Part shown: positions 44,829-55,545 of the stretch, one piece after another | How positions within the stretch are numbered: the stretch's first letter is position 1 | Layout of the letters: every line of letters begins with the position of its first letter | Assembly (NCBI RefSeq): GCF_021130785.1 | Contig: NC_060211.1 | Coordinates: 26,583,001-26,647,000, forward strand | Length of the DNA stretch: 64,000 nt | Direction: 5' to 3' | Origin: Homalodisca vitripennis | Taxonomy: Eukaryota; Arthropoda; Insecta; Hemiptera; Cicadellidae | Notes under the pieces: model-generated | Told to the model about the DNA's origin: nothing | Seen by the model: only the letters and a program-made list of their open reading frames with translations | Databases searched by the model: none | Made by a program: the position numbers and the translations under genes

Positions 44829-46700
44829 CTCGCCTTCGGCTCGCTGGGGGCTACGCCCCCAGGCCCCCATAATGATCTTGATTTTTTTAAGTATAAGCAT
44901 AATAAAAACCGACCTTAAGGCAGTATTTTAGGTTAAACAGTTGGTTTAATAACATCAGGAGATTATTTAGTCATGCCAGAAAATTGCCGAGGGTTAATAT
45001 TACCGGGGGTTAAGAAATCAGGGGGTTTAAGTTACTCAAGAGATTATCTGGTCATAGCAGAAAATTCCGCGGGGGTTAATGTTACCGTGGTTTAGGACAT
45101 CAGGGGGTTTAATTTACTGATTAGTTTATCTATTTATGCCAGGAAATTCTCTGGGAGGGGGTTAATGTTACCGTAGGTTAAGACATCTCAGGGGGTTTCA
45201 TTTACTCAGGATTTTATCTAGTAATGAATGGAAAAATTCCCTGGGAGGGGGTTTAATGTTACCGGGGGTTAAGACATCAGGAGGTTTAGTTTACTCTGGA
45301 GGTTATCTGGTCATACTAGAAAAATTCCGGGGGGGGGCTGATGTTACCGGGGGTTAATGACACATGGGCCTATTTTAGAAGGTGTTGTGTCTGTAAACAT
45401 AATAAAAATTCACTTTGTCCCTATCTACTATTGACGCTTAGCTAACGTTCAGCCAATATCTAATGTGGGGTGTAATCACTCGTTAACTGGATTAGCGGGG
45501 TATTCGGGGAAAGTTTATGTCTGAGCATCAGATTAGGGATCTTGGGGTTAAAAGAAGACCCATTTTATCGAATTTTCCAGATTTGACCAAAGTTTTGACT
45601 TTAAGGGCATTTTGCGGCCAAACCGTTTAGAGATACGAGAAAAAGTGACTGGACCTTTCTTGTCGAAAATTTGATTTTGTCTTTCGATTATGCCATCAGA
45701 TTTAAGCTACGACCTATAATTTAGGCAGTACAGAGCTTAGGACAAAAGACTGCACTGGGCAGTTTAAAAATATCACGTAAAACATAAAAATCAATACTTT
45801 AAAACGCGTTATGCGGCCAAACCGTTGAGGATAGGGCAAAATGTTACTGGGCCTTTTTTGTAGATCACATTATTTGCTAAATCCTGGTGAAAATTTGTTT
45901 TGAGCTACGACCAACCGTTTAGCCGCTATCAAGCCCGGAATGTAAATTTGTAGGCGAAAATTTCCAAATCTTTTCATTTAATCGCATTTTGCGGCCAAAC
46001 TAATGGAGATAGAGTAAAAAGTCACTAGAACTTTTATGTAGATCACTTCATTTCCTATATCTAACCTTTGTTTTATTTTGCCCTCCGACCAACAGTTTCG
46101 CCGCTATCGACCTCAAAAAACAAACTTTTCACGTAAATATTACAAAAGAAATTGCACATAATCACGTTTTTTCGGCCAAACCAATAGAGATAAAGCAAAA
46201 AGTCACTTAACCTTTTCTGTAGATCGCGCAATTTGCTAATTTGATGGTTCAAACAGATTTGAGCTACGACCAACGGTTCGGCCGCTATCGGGCTCTAAAT
46301 ATTATTTTTATCGAAAAAATCTCTGGAATTTCAAATGTTCGAGCGTTTTGTCGCTTAACCATGGAAGATAGAGCAAAAAGTCACTGGACCTTTTTTGTAG
46401 TTCACCTCATTCCTGATTATGAATTTTTCGTCAGATCCGAGCTAGCTCCAACGGTTCGCCCGCTATCAGGCTTACAAAAAAGGCCTGCAAGGGTGAAAAA
46501 ATGCATGAATTTTTCTCGAATTTTTTTGAGGGGTTTAAAAGTAAAAAAGTCCGGTTTTCAGACTTTTCCTCCGGGTCATATTGTGAAAGGTACCTGCGTG
46601 CCAAATTTCTAGTTTCCAGCACTTCTAGAACTATGTTAGAATTTGTATCTATCCATCAGTCAGTGAGTGAGTTACACATGCGGCTGTATAAGTATTTAGA
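44829..46700 (-). mobile_element. Helitron unit 9, non-coding
   Basis: Hairpin intact, G-tract block 44990-45340. From about 45660 rightward it is near-identical to unit 10. Confidence 0.75.
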
Positions 46701-47778
46701 TAACCGTTAGAGATACGACAAAAAGTGACTGCACATTTCTTGTCAGAAATTTAATTTTGTCTTTCGATTATGCCATCAGATTTAAGCTACGACCTATAAT
46801 TTAGGCAGTACAGAGCTTAGGACAAAAGACTGCACTGGGCAGTTTAAAAATATCACGTAAAACATAAAAAATCAATACTTTAAAACGCGTTATGCGGCCA
46901 AACCGTTGAGGATAGGGCAAAATGTTACTGGGCCTTTTTTGTAGATCACATTATTTGCTAAATCCTGGTGAAAATTTGTTTTGAGCTACGACCAACCGTT
47001 TAGCCGCTATCAAGCCCGGAATGTAAATTTGTAGGCGAAAATTTCAAAATCTTTTCATTTAATCGCATTTTGCGGCCAAACTAATGGAGATAGAGTAAAA
47101 AGTCACTAGAACTTTTATGTAGATCACTTCATTTCCTATATCTAACCTTTGTTTTATTTTGCCCTCCGACCAACAGTTTCGCCGCTATCGACCTCAAAAA
47201 CAAACTTTTCACGTAAATATTACAAAAGAAATTGCACATAATCACGTTTTTCGGCCAAACCAATAGAGATAAAGCAAAAAGTCACTAAACCTTTTCTGTA
47301 GATCGCGCAATTTGCTAATTTGATGGTTCAAACAGATTTGAGCTACGACCAACGGTTCGGCCGCTATCGGGCTCTAAATATTATTTTTATCGAAAAAATC
47401 TCTGGAATTTCAAATGTTCGAGCGTTTTGTCGCTTAACCATGGAAGATAGAGCAAAAAGTCACTGGACCTTTTTTGTAGTTCACCTCATTCCTGATTATG
47501 AATTTTTCGTCAGATCCGAGCTAGCTCCAACGGTTCGCCCGCTATCGGGCTTACAAAAAAGGCCTGCAAGGGTGAAAAATGCATGAATTTTTCTCGAATT
47601 TTTTTGAGGGGTTTAAAAGTAAAAAAGTCCGGTTTTCAGACTTTTCCTCCGGGTCATATTGTGAAAGGTACCTGCGTGCCAAATTTCTAGTTTCCAGCAC
47701 TTCTAGAACTATGTTAGAATTTGTATCTATCCATCAGTCAGTGAGTGAGTTACACATGCGGCTGTATAAGTATTTAGA
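45660..47778. repeat. About 1.04-kb tandem duplication within units 9-10
   Basis: 45660-46700 and 46738-47778 match almost base for base, including the CAGTCAGTGAGTGAG and GTATAAGTATTTAGAT ends. A few single-base indels distinguish them, for example an extra A at about 46500 that breaks the shared plus frame. Confidence 0.85.
46701..47778 (-). mobile_element. Helitron unit 10, truncated, outer 5' end of the array
   Basis: Begins (plus coordinates) with the same GA|TAACCGTTAGAGATA junction as unit 3 and has no hairpin or G-tract block. Ends at TC (minus) preceded by host ATTAA, the right edge of the whole array. Confidence 0.75.
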
Positions 47779-47830
47779 TTAATGGAGAGGCCTATCCCCT
47801 TTTAAGCCTTATTCTGTTTGTTAACTGCTT
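47779..47830 (-). mobile_element. SINE 3' fragment at the array insertion point
   Basis: On the minus strand GAATAAGGCTTAAAAGGGGA, then GGCCTCTCC, matches the 3' part of the SINEs at 4178 and 48284. The SINE's A-rich tail runs straight into the Helitron TC end. Confidence 0.55.
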
Positions 47831-48283
47831 TATTTGTCAGACCCCTGTATGCCATTTATGGTTGTGTTTTCCTCATTATCTATTTGATTATATTGGTTGT
47901 AATTTTTGTGGTTATTTTTTAAATAATTTACATAATTTTCTCTATAAAAGACAATTTTTAATCAATGAGCAACCAAAAAAGGATACTATTTCATAAAAAC
48001 CGTGGTTTGAATTATATAGCCTATATTTTGATGGTCAAATCTTGAGTTTGTGTGACATGTCATTGCGAACGAATAAATACATTCATACATTGGATATACA
48101 TATATTATTAGCTACTATATAGTTTTGCATCTAAAACTTTTAAAAACTCATACACATGGCTATTTTCAAAAAGTTTACATTGTAGCATTTTGCGAAAACA
48201 AATTGATAATTGTTTACTTATTGTTTTAATCACTATATTACAGCTCGCACATAGTAATAGTTTAAAGAAATAAACAAAACAAT
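47831..48283. other. AT-rich DNA, no supported gene
   Basis: Nothing recognisable; the minus open frame at 48108-48341 overlaps a SINE tail. Confidence 0.5.
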
Positions 48284-48498
48284 GTTTTTTTTTTTTAGGA
48301 GAAGCCGATCCCCTTTTATGCCTTATTCTGCCCGTCCTCATGGGCCACTGGCCTGTGCGAGGATCTTATCAAACAGGATGAAGGGGAGAGTCGATACAGT
48401 AAGAGGTTGATTGTATTTGATAAAAAGTGCAACGGTCACAGACATGATGTGAACCTGCGCTACAACGACTTAGACCGCTCGGCCATCGGCACTCCCAT
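48284..48498 (-). mobile_element. tRNA-derived SINE
   Basis: Minus strand: GTGCCGATGGCCGAGCGG, TCTAAG, a B-box-like GCAGGTTCACATCATG, a body with GATAAGATCCTCGCACAGG and GGCCCATGAGGACGGGC, and a poly(A) tail of about 14 at the left edge. Best-preserved copy in the window. Confidence 0.85.
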
Positions 48499-48609
48499 AT
48501 TTAAGTACATATATATCCCATATTTATATTTTTTAATGTGCCTTTTGAGAAATTTTAATATATTTACACATTAAAGACTAATTTTTTAAAAATATTCTTG
48601 ATTTTGTTT

Positions 48610-48802
48610 GTTCTTTATTTTAAGGACAAACTTGTCCTCTTTTAAGACGTAATTTGCCCGTCCTCATGGGCCACTGGCCTGTGCGAGGATTTTATCAAAC
48701 GGAACAATTAGGGGAGTCCTACAGTACAAGGTTTAGAAGCTTCGCTATCTCTACGACAGATTCAAAGTCCGACGTCTTAGACCACTCGGCAACCGGCTCT
48801 CG
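48610..48802 (-). mobile_element. tRNA-derived SINE, degraded head
   Basis: Same order as 48284-48498 on the minus strand. The A box (GGTTGCCGAGTGGTCTAAG) is clear, the B box is lost, and the body keeps CCTCGCACAGGCCAGTGGCC. The plus open frame 48654-48851 is a shadow of it. Confidence 0.75.
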
Positions 48803-50060
48803 AACACAGCTCATGTGTATGAGTTGGTGGAACTTAAGGCAAAAAAATTAACCTTTACATTGTAAACCGAATATATGTCTAAAAACTGAGAATATAAACT
48901 GATACACCGGAGTACGGAAGGTCCCTATAGAGAGCTTAACGCTCCAAGTCCAATATTTTTTCAAACAAAGCTCCTTTTTTCTGTTTACCTTGCGATGAAG
49001 ATGACTTTGCAGGTTAAGTTACAAAATGTTCCACATTTTTTATCGCACCAACCTATCCAACAAAATAACTTTATCACATGTGCCGGCTTGCTTACTGCGA
49101 TATACCTTTTTGATTAGCTTCCCCAATATACTCAGTATGTTTGTCCGTTTTCTCGTTTTGATATGATTCCCGATAGGTCTTTGACATTTTTTGTAAAGAT
49201 ATTGTTACTTTTTATGCTTTTTGGCTTCAAAATCAATAAAATTCTTCCTTGTGCCAGGAGGAACGTATATACCTAGTTTCAAAACTTGAGGACCGTTTTA
49301 TCAAAGTTAGTGCATTGCGTAAACGAACAGAAAACTACGGAAGGACCATTCGGGTATTTAATTATTTATTTTAGTAGGTAAAACGTACTCTTAGTGGAAA
49401 CACATGAATGCACGCTTTGGGTTTCTTATATGTGCCTCATGCCATATCATGCAGAAAGCTTGTTATATTGAAACTACTTTTGGGGAGACTTTTATAAGCG
49501 GCCAACACTCGTTGTTCGATTGTTATTATCGAACTATTCGATATATTATCCAAATTCGATATTATATAAAATTATTACGAAACAAGAATTATAATACATT
49601 AACAACAAGAAGATACATTACAATTTTTAATAGCATAAATTTTAACAATAAAATTACAAAATGACAAATCCAACTATGGCCTAGACATACACACCAGAAA
49701 TATGTAAAAATATTTATAGATTGCGCAGATAGCAATGAGCAACCCCTTTTGTGAAGGCAGTAAGCCAAACCCACATGTGTATCTAGAAATTTATCACATA
49801 ATTTCCTCATATTCATCGTCATTTTGAAATTCTCAACAAATTAGTTACCGTACTTCTTTCGGTTTATTGTTTACATGTCAGATGACTGTAACTAATAAGT
49901 AGGAATCATATATAGTATGTTTTGGTTATAAATTGTAATATCGAATTATTCATTCGGATAAAAACAATCAAACCGTTCGATAAAACAACCGAATAACAAC
50001 CGAGTATAGACTGCTTATTAAAGTCTACCCCAACTTATATTTAATAATAATCACATTTAC
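48803..50060. other. AT-rich DNA, no supported gene
   Basis: Open frames 49404-49664 (plus) and 49589-49822 (minus) are AT-driven. Several TTCGAT/ATCGAA words occur near 49510-49560 and 49940-50000. Confidence 0.45.
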
Positions 50061-50097
50061 ACACATAAACCAATACTTAACACTTTTATTTTTGTGA

Positions 50098-50132
50098 GGC
50101 CTTTCGATAGTAACTGGCTATCTTCGTCAGGT
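50098..50132 (-). repeat. CTGACGA-hairpin-GAAAGG module (minus)
   Basis: Minus strand: CTGACGA, a perfect GATAG/CTATC stem with a 7-base loop, GAAAGGCCTCACAAAAAT. Same core order as the other modules and the same outer flank as 11983-12012. Confidence 0.65.
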
Positions 50133-50517
50133 ACAACACAAAATTTAAATGGCAATAATAAAAGTGTAAAGTATTAATTGTTCATGTGTTTAAATGTAAT
50201 AAATTAATAGTAGCCAATACAAGCTCCATCTTCAACATTTTATTTAATGGTTTAGAAAAAAAAATTGTACAGTACTATATTTTGTGTCTTTACTGCTTCA
50301 GTATTGCATTTTTGGACAGGTTATAATAACAGTCCAGTATACATCCATCCTCACCATTAACGTGAATGTAAACTCTTTAATGTACTATTCGTTAAAGCGT
50401 TTTGACTTTTGAAATCTTAGAGGATATCCACTCTCAGTATTTTCCTAAGGTCACCTGCGTCTTTTACAATCTCATTTTACTTGATATTTCAAAACAAATT
50501 CAACACTTTTCTGTGAA

Positions 50518-50752
50518 CTACTGCGGTGAGGTTGTAAACCTCAACCTCGCTGGTATGTAAATGACACCCTCCCTGTGCTTGTCAAGTTGACGCAATGATG
50601 CAGGACTGTCGCTGTCACTGCCGCTGCCGAGGCATCTGGTACCGCCACTTCTGTCGTCTCTGCCGAGCCGTGGCCGCCCTACCGACCGTGTCGCGTTTTT
50701 GTGGCCACACTTTTTTACAACGATAATTGGGTCATCAGTAGAACTTTTTATA
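50518..50752 (-). CDS. Candidate terminal coding exon, unrecognised
   Basis: On the minus strand a frame is open from an ATATTAG acceptor-like site to TAG at 50518-50520, about 78 codons. It includes KKCGHKNATRSVGRPRL, then GSGSDSDSPASL, and ends VIYIPARLRFTTSPQ. The segment is much GC-richer than its surroundings. A plus-strand frame from ATG at about 50596 (Cys/Arg-rich, 43 codons) overlaps it, and GC-rich DNA favours open frames, so this is tentative. Confidence 0.25.
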
Positions 50753-50965
50753 CTAATATGTGTAGTATCTCAGTTAATTTACCACAAAATCCCGCGTATT
50801 TAGTACCGTCTGCTTCTCTTTGTAGGGTCTTATGGAATAACGGCATTTTAGGTTGCTCCTGAATCAAACAAGACCGTATAAACTATAAAATATAATTAAC
50901 TTGTGTACAAAATGTCAAATGCCATAATTCCATCAACGTAAAATCGGAAGCAATAAATTATTAAT

Positions 50966-51150
50966 TTAACGTTTGGCATAAAATGCTGGTATTGGTGGAA
51001 AGGCTGATTCAATGCAAATGTTGCTGTTTACGTCCCTCGTACGTGCAGCATCTGAAACCAGACTTGACTCCTGAAATCTGGAGTCATATTCGTCTGAAGG
51101 GTCCAAAATTAGTCGAGGACGATGAAGAACGCAGAAGCTCAAAACGGACC
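50966..51150 (-). CDS. Candidate coding exon, unrecognised
   Basis: The minus frame includes DPSDEYDSRFQESSLVSDA and ends FPPIPAFYAKR at a stop (50966). Two TTTCAG/CTTCAG acceptor-like sites precede it. The plus frame 50983-51195 over the same bases also looks coding-like, so strand is uncertain. Part of it is one arm of the inverted repeat at 51043-51311. Confidence 0.25.
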
Positions 51151-51311
51151 CCCCGCATCGTCTCGACACCAGAAGTGCACCTGATGGGGCAATGAGAATA
51201 TCCCTTCACCTACATTGCACTCTTTTTTGTAGTCTGGGTATCTCTGATGTCGAAACGATGTTCGTTTTCAGGAGTCAAGTCTGCAACAGCATCATATTTT
51301 AGATGCTGCAC
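51043..51311. repeat. Inverted repeat, two-part arms
   Basis: GTGCAGCATCT (51043-51053) and ACTTGACTCCTGAAA (51062-51076) return as reverse complements at 51301-51311 and 51266-51280, with different spacers within the arms. Confidence 0.75.
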
Positions 51312-51319
51312 CTAAGAAG

Positions 51320-52400
51320 AAGGTGAACTGGAACCAAACCCAACGTTCGCATTATCGTGTTGGATACAAGATGTATCTTGTATTTAATTTTATATTGCTC
51401 ACATTTAAACGTACCTTTCTTTATTTGGCACACCTGTCATGCATGTAGGATCTGCATTCTAATACTATTAGTTTTAATTGATTAGAGGATGGATTTTAAT
51501 AAATAATTGTTTTTATTTACTTGTTAAACATACACATACCTGTAGCTGGGTGTTGAAAAATATTCTTCAATATTGTTTTGTTTTAGTCATTCATGATAGG
51601 ATTATTACTATTTTATATTCAGCAAGGGACTTTTAATTTTTACATAAAAGCCGTATTCTAAATATGAAACATTACTTAATTTTCTTTATAACCGCCTTCG
51701 CCGACCGAGCAAAATTACCTGAAAATAAACCATTGTTAACCGAGTACAAAAAACTCCCCCGGCGTTGTCGTACCTTTCACTTCTTTACGAGATTTATCTG
51801 GCAATAAATTAGTTTATCAACGGCGAAATGCACAGCTCCCCTTGTTCTTCCATAACTCACAGCCTGATAGCAATCTGCTGGTTTCGTGGTGTCTGACATC
51901 CACCCCGAGTGGGGTTGATTCGGTGGCAACCATCGGTATAATTGTGCGCGATATTAAGTGATCTCGACATCGGTAATTGTTAATCAGATGCTTCTCTATT
52001 GGTTCATTACTCGGTAAACTCATTCAGAGGAGAAATTGTGTCATTCCCAAAAATGTTATAAAACTCACACCTAAGTAGGCAGTAACTTTCTTTGTACAAG
52101 ACGTTTACATAGTTAAGGTGGTGCGAATGGTGGCTAGTTGGATTATTGAAGTGAATAATGAATATGAATAATAAATAATGATTTATTTCCTTATTTTTAC
52201 CAAGTGACTACTTTTTTTGGCGGACTATCGATGTAAATTTTGCATGGGGGAAAAACTTTCGTTTTGCGTCACGGAACGTATCGTCACGCTTGTTCGCTCT
52301 GTGGCCGCTAGGAGTGGGATTATTGCGGACATTTTTTATTTTTTATTTCAAAACTTTATTTCAAACCCATAGTTTACAGCAGCTCTTATTCAATTTGCAA
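51320..52400. other. AT-rich DNA, no supported gene
   Basis: No feature supported. The open frames 51817-52023 and 52290-52475 lack context. Confidence 0.45.
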
Positions 52401-52450
52401 TTTCCCCAACGCGGATGCCCATTAGTTTCAATACTTCTATTTCAATACCT

Positions 52451-53770
52451 CCCTACGAATTGTTATCATGTTTAAATCAATATCTTGTTCCGATAGTTAC
52501 AACGACAGCAAGTATCGATACTGAGACGGTATCGAATGAACTACAGAAACTTTATCAGTGAATTTCTCATATCCCCAACACAGCTACGAACCTATATACT
52601 CGTTACAGTTCGATGTCCGTTAGTTTCAATACATCTATTTCGATACCTCCCAATCGATACTCAATCTAATACCTCAATCTATTTCGATTGTTATCATGTT
52701 TCAATCAACATCTTGTTCCGATAGTTACAACCACAGCAAGTATCGATACTGAGATGGTATCGAACGAACCACATCAACCGGTAAGCTTGCACAACAGACC
52801 ACAGACCACCTCAGGTTCAGGTAATCACAGGTTATACTCGGGATATCGTGACTGGAGCTATTAATTACTTGCTACATGGGGCTTCCCGGTAGTCTTTCCT
52901 GATCATGTTTAGGAGCAGTTAGGCAAGGGTCTAAAACATCCCATCAAATAGTGGTTTATTACGTGGTTCAATTAGCTTTTATTTCAAACTCATGCCCTCG
53001 ATCAAAAGTAATGGAGAGCGGTGAGCCTTTCTCTAATAAATATACTGCTACGGTGCCTAACTGCCGTATAGATTTCTTGTAGTATGCATTACAATGTAGT
53101 TTAGTTTATTCCCTACGAATTGTTATCATGTTTAAATCAATATCTTGTTCCGATAGTTACAACGACAGCAAGTATCGATACTGAGACGGTATCGAATGAA
53201 CTACAGAAACTTTATCAGTGAATTTCTCATATCCCCAACACAGCTACGAACCTATATACTCGTTACAGTTCGATGTCCGTTAGTTTCAATACATCTATTT
53301 CGATACCTCCCAATCGATACTCAATCTAATACCTCAATCTATTTCGATTGTTATCATGTTTCAATCAACATCTTGTTCCGATAGTTACAACCACAGCAAG
53401 TATCGATACTGAGATGGTATCGAACGAACCACATCAACCGGTAAGCTTGCACAACAGACCACAGACCACCTCAGGTTCAGGTAATCACAGGTTATACTCG
53501 GGATATCGTGACTGGAGCTATTAATTACTTGCTACATGGGGCTTCCCGGTAGTCTTTCCTGATCATGTTTAGGAGCAGTTAGGCAAGGGTCTAAAACATC
53601 CCATCAAATAGTGGTTTATTACGTGCTTCAATTAGCTTTTATTTCAAACTCATGCCCTCGATCAAAAGTAATGGAGAGCGGTGAGCCTTTCTCTAATAAA
53701 TATACTGCTACGGTGCCTAACTGCCGTATAGATTTCTTGTAGTATGCATTACAATGTAGTTTAGTTTATT
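52451..53770. repeat. 660-bp near-perfect tandem duplication
   Basis: 52451-53110 and 53111-53770 appear identical except one base (ACGTGGTTC at about 52965 against ACGTGCTTC at about 53625). Each copy contains two perfect TATCGATA octamers (52513, 52741; 53173, 53401) and an internal, diverged repeat of about 230 bases. The two identical 62-codon frames (52536, 53196) are part of the duplication. Confidence 0.95.
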
Positions 53771-55450
53771 TAGATTTTACTTTCATGCTCAAGGTACTGT
53801 TTAAACCATCAGATACAGTTATACGGGGAAAAATGCATGGCACTTATGAAGTCTTATCTTATCTATTCGAGATTAGCTTTCCCTTTGCATAACTTATCTC
53901 TTATGGCATTTCCATAAAAAGCTTTTTGTGTTATCCATCGTTATAATTCTGTTAAAATCGTTTAAGCATTACAATTTTTATTGAGAGCTTTTATATTTCA
54001 ATTTTATCTATACTCTGGCAGCCACTGAAAATCGTAAGTAGGTTTGATTTTATATTATTGGGTTTTAACAATAATTTGGATAGACAAGTTTGAATGATTT
54101 TGAAAGAACATGATATGATTTGAGTTCGGGTAAATTGAGTAAGTGCGTTTTCAACAATTTATTTTAGAATTAATCTTTGTTGCAGTGGGTGTTTTAAACG
54201 ATATTTTCCAAGATTAGTGCTACAAATGAAAAAAAAAACAGTGTGATTTGTATTTTTCCTCTGAAAAAAAGGTTGTAGAATGTTTTTATAGTCAATGTTT
54301 TAGTTATACCATATATTTTACTCCTACACATGGCGTAAATGGGCTCACAGTTTTACCATGCTACTAATCCGCTGTAAATTAAAAACCATTAATCCTATGA
54401 AACGCCACTGATTTGAAAATTTTATAGAATTGAAAAGGTAAAATCGTATCACTATATCGGTTCAAACCATACTTTCTGTTAAAGAAACAAGTTTTTCTCA
54501 CCTTAAAATGGTCTTTTGTCTAAATGACCGATACTCAATATGGTCATTTCTTAATGATTCAGATTATTATTACTTATATTACTCCCAATAATGAACTCAT
54601 TCTAAATAACAGAACAATATTATTCCTAAGTCAGTATAAATTATTTTAGAATTTTCCGTTTCAATACCATCTCATAATTTACTTGCTAGAGTTCGATACC
54701 CATTGGTTTTAATAGTTCTTTTCGATACCTCCCATCGAATTGGTACCATTTTAAATTAATTATCTTGATCCGATAGTTACAAAGATAGCAGGTAAAAATA
54801 CAGAGATGGTATCATCCATAGATTGACAACTATTGACTTCTTTGATCAGTCTTAAGTTAATTGACGTCAGTAGTTTATCCTTGTCTACGTCTTACTATTC
54901 AGTTGTTTAGTCCTTCAGAGTATGTTAAAGGAAATGACAGGACCCTACTTTTCAATTACAACTGTGATATCCAAAAGTTAGTAGGATCAAAGTGACATTG
55001 AAACGATTATAACGCTTTGATAGGGACCGGTAGCCGTTACGGCTATATACCCAGCGACTCCACTTGTCTCCCCTCGCCACCGCCTTGCTTCGCCACCCCA
55101 AATCTATTATCCTTGATAGCCTCTTAGATGAAAGCCTGTTTCATAATCGCTAGCGTACACGAGTTGAGACAATAGGTGGGGTGGCTACAGCTATAACGCG
55201 AGTCATTAGTGCCACATGTCAAATTGGTCGGTGTAGATCTGCCACAGTTGGTCTCCAGTAGGCAAACACGGCAATTTGTCGTGACAGCCGGTTACTTGCA
55301 CTGCATTCATAATCTTTTCTACCAAACTTAAACTAGCGCTTATTATGACCCAATACGACAAACTAGGACAAGAACACGTATTCAGACGCCTTTACGTTAG
55401 TTAGATCCCCTTACTATTATAGAATAGACATTTTCCACAGTTTTAGAAAT
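53771..55450. other. Mostly AT-rich DNA, no supported gene
   Basis: Apart from the repeat at 54650-54820, a GC-richer patch at 55020-55280 is the only distinctive stretch; it shows no open frame or RNA fold that I can support. Confidence 0.45.
54650..54820. repeat. Diverged copy of the TATCGAT repeat
   Basis: TTTCAATACCATCTC, CGATACCTCCCATCGAATTG, CCGATAGTTACAAAGA and GAGATGGTATCAT follow in the same order as in 52600-52770. Confidence 0.6.
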
Positions 55451-55456
55451 TAACAC

Positions 55457-55545
55457 CTGAAGAAGGTGTCAGATACCAGTCCTCGAAACGTCACTTCTAG
55501 AACTGAATAATAGGAAATATCCGAAATCCTGTGGTCATTTCATAT
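55457..55545 (+). repeat. CTGAAGA...GAAACG module with conserved tail
   Basis: CTGAAGA at 55457-55463, a short AGG/CCT stem, GAAACG from 55484, then TATCCGAAATCCTG and TCATCAATCGTCAATAATTG, matching the tail after the 3154 module. Confidence 0.55.

Larger units (their letters stand above)
18398..47778 (-). mobile_element. Head-to-tail array of about ten Helitron units
   Basis: Nine internal junctions join a unit that starts, on the minus strand, with TC and an A/T-rich run then ACARCCGCATGTGTAAC, to a unit that ends in a hairpin (CTGGGGGC-GTA-GCCCCCAG) plus CGAGCCGAAGGCGAG. Junctions lie at 27007, 28754, 30414, 32085, 33575, 35402, 42471, 44828 and 46700. All units have the same orientation and there is no spacer. 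The outer ends give host A|T on both sides (TTAA before TC at 47778, TTTATA after GAG at 18398), the target expected of Helitrons. The array therefore behaves as one insertion of about 29.4 kb, later interrupted by an LTR retrotransposon. Confidence 0.85.

Noticed and set aside
52536..53384. Two identical 62-codon frames as a duplicated gene
   Set aside because: Identity follows from the 660-bp duplication; the peptide is Ser/Thr/Ile-rich from TATCGAT-type repeats with no domain.
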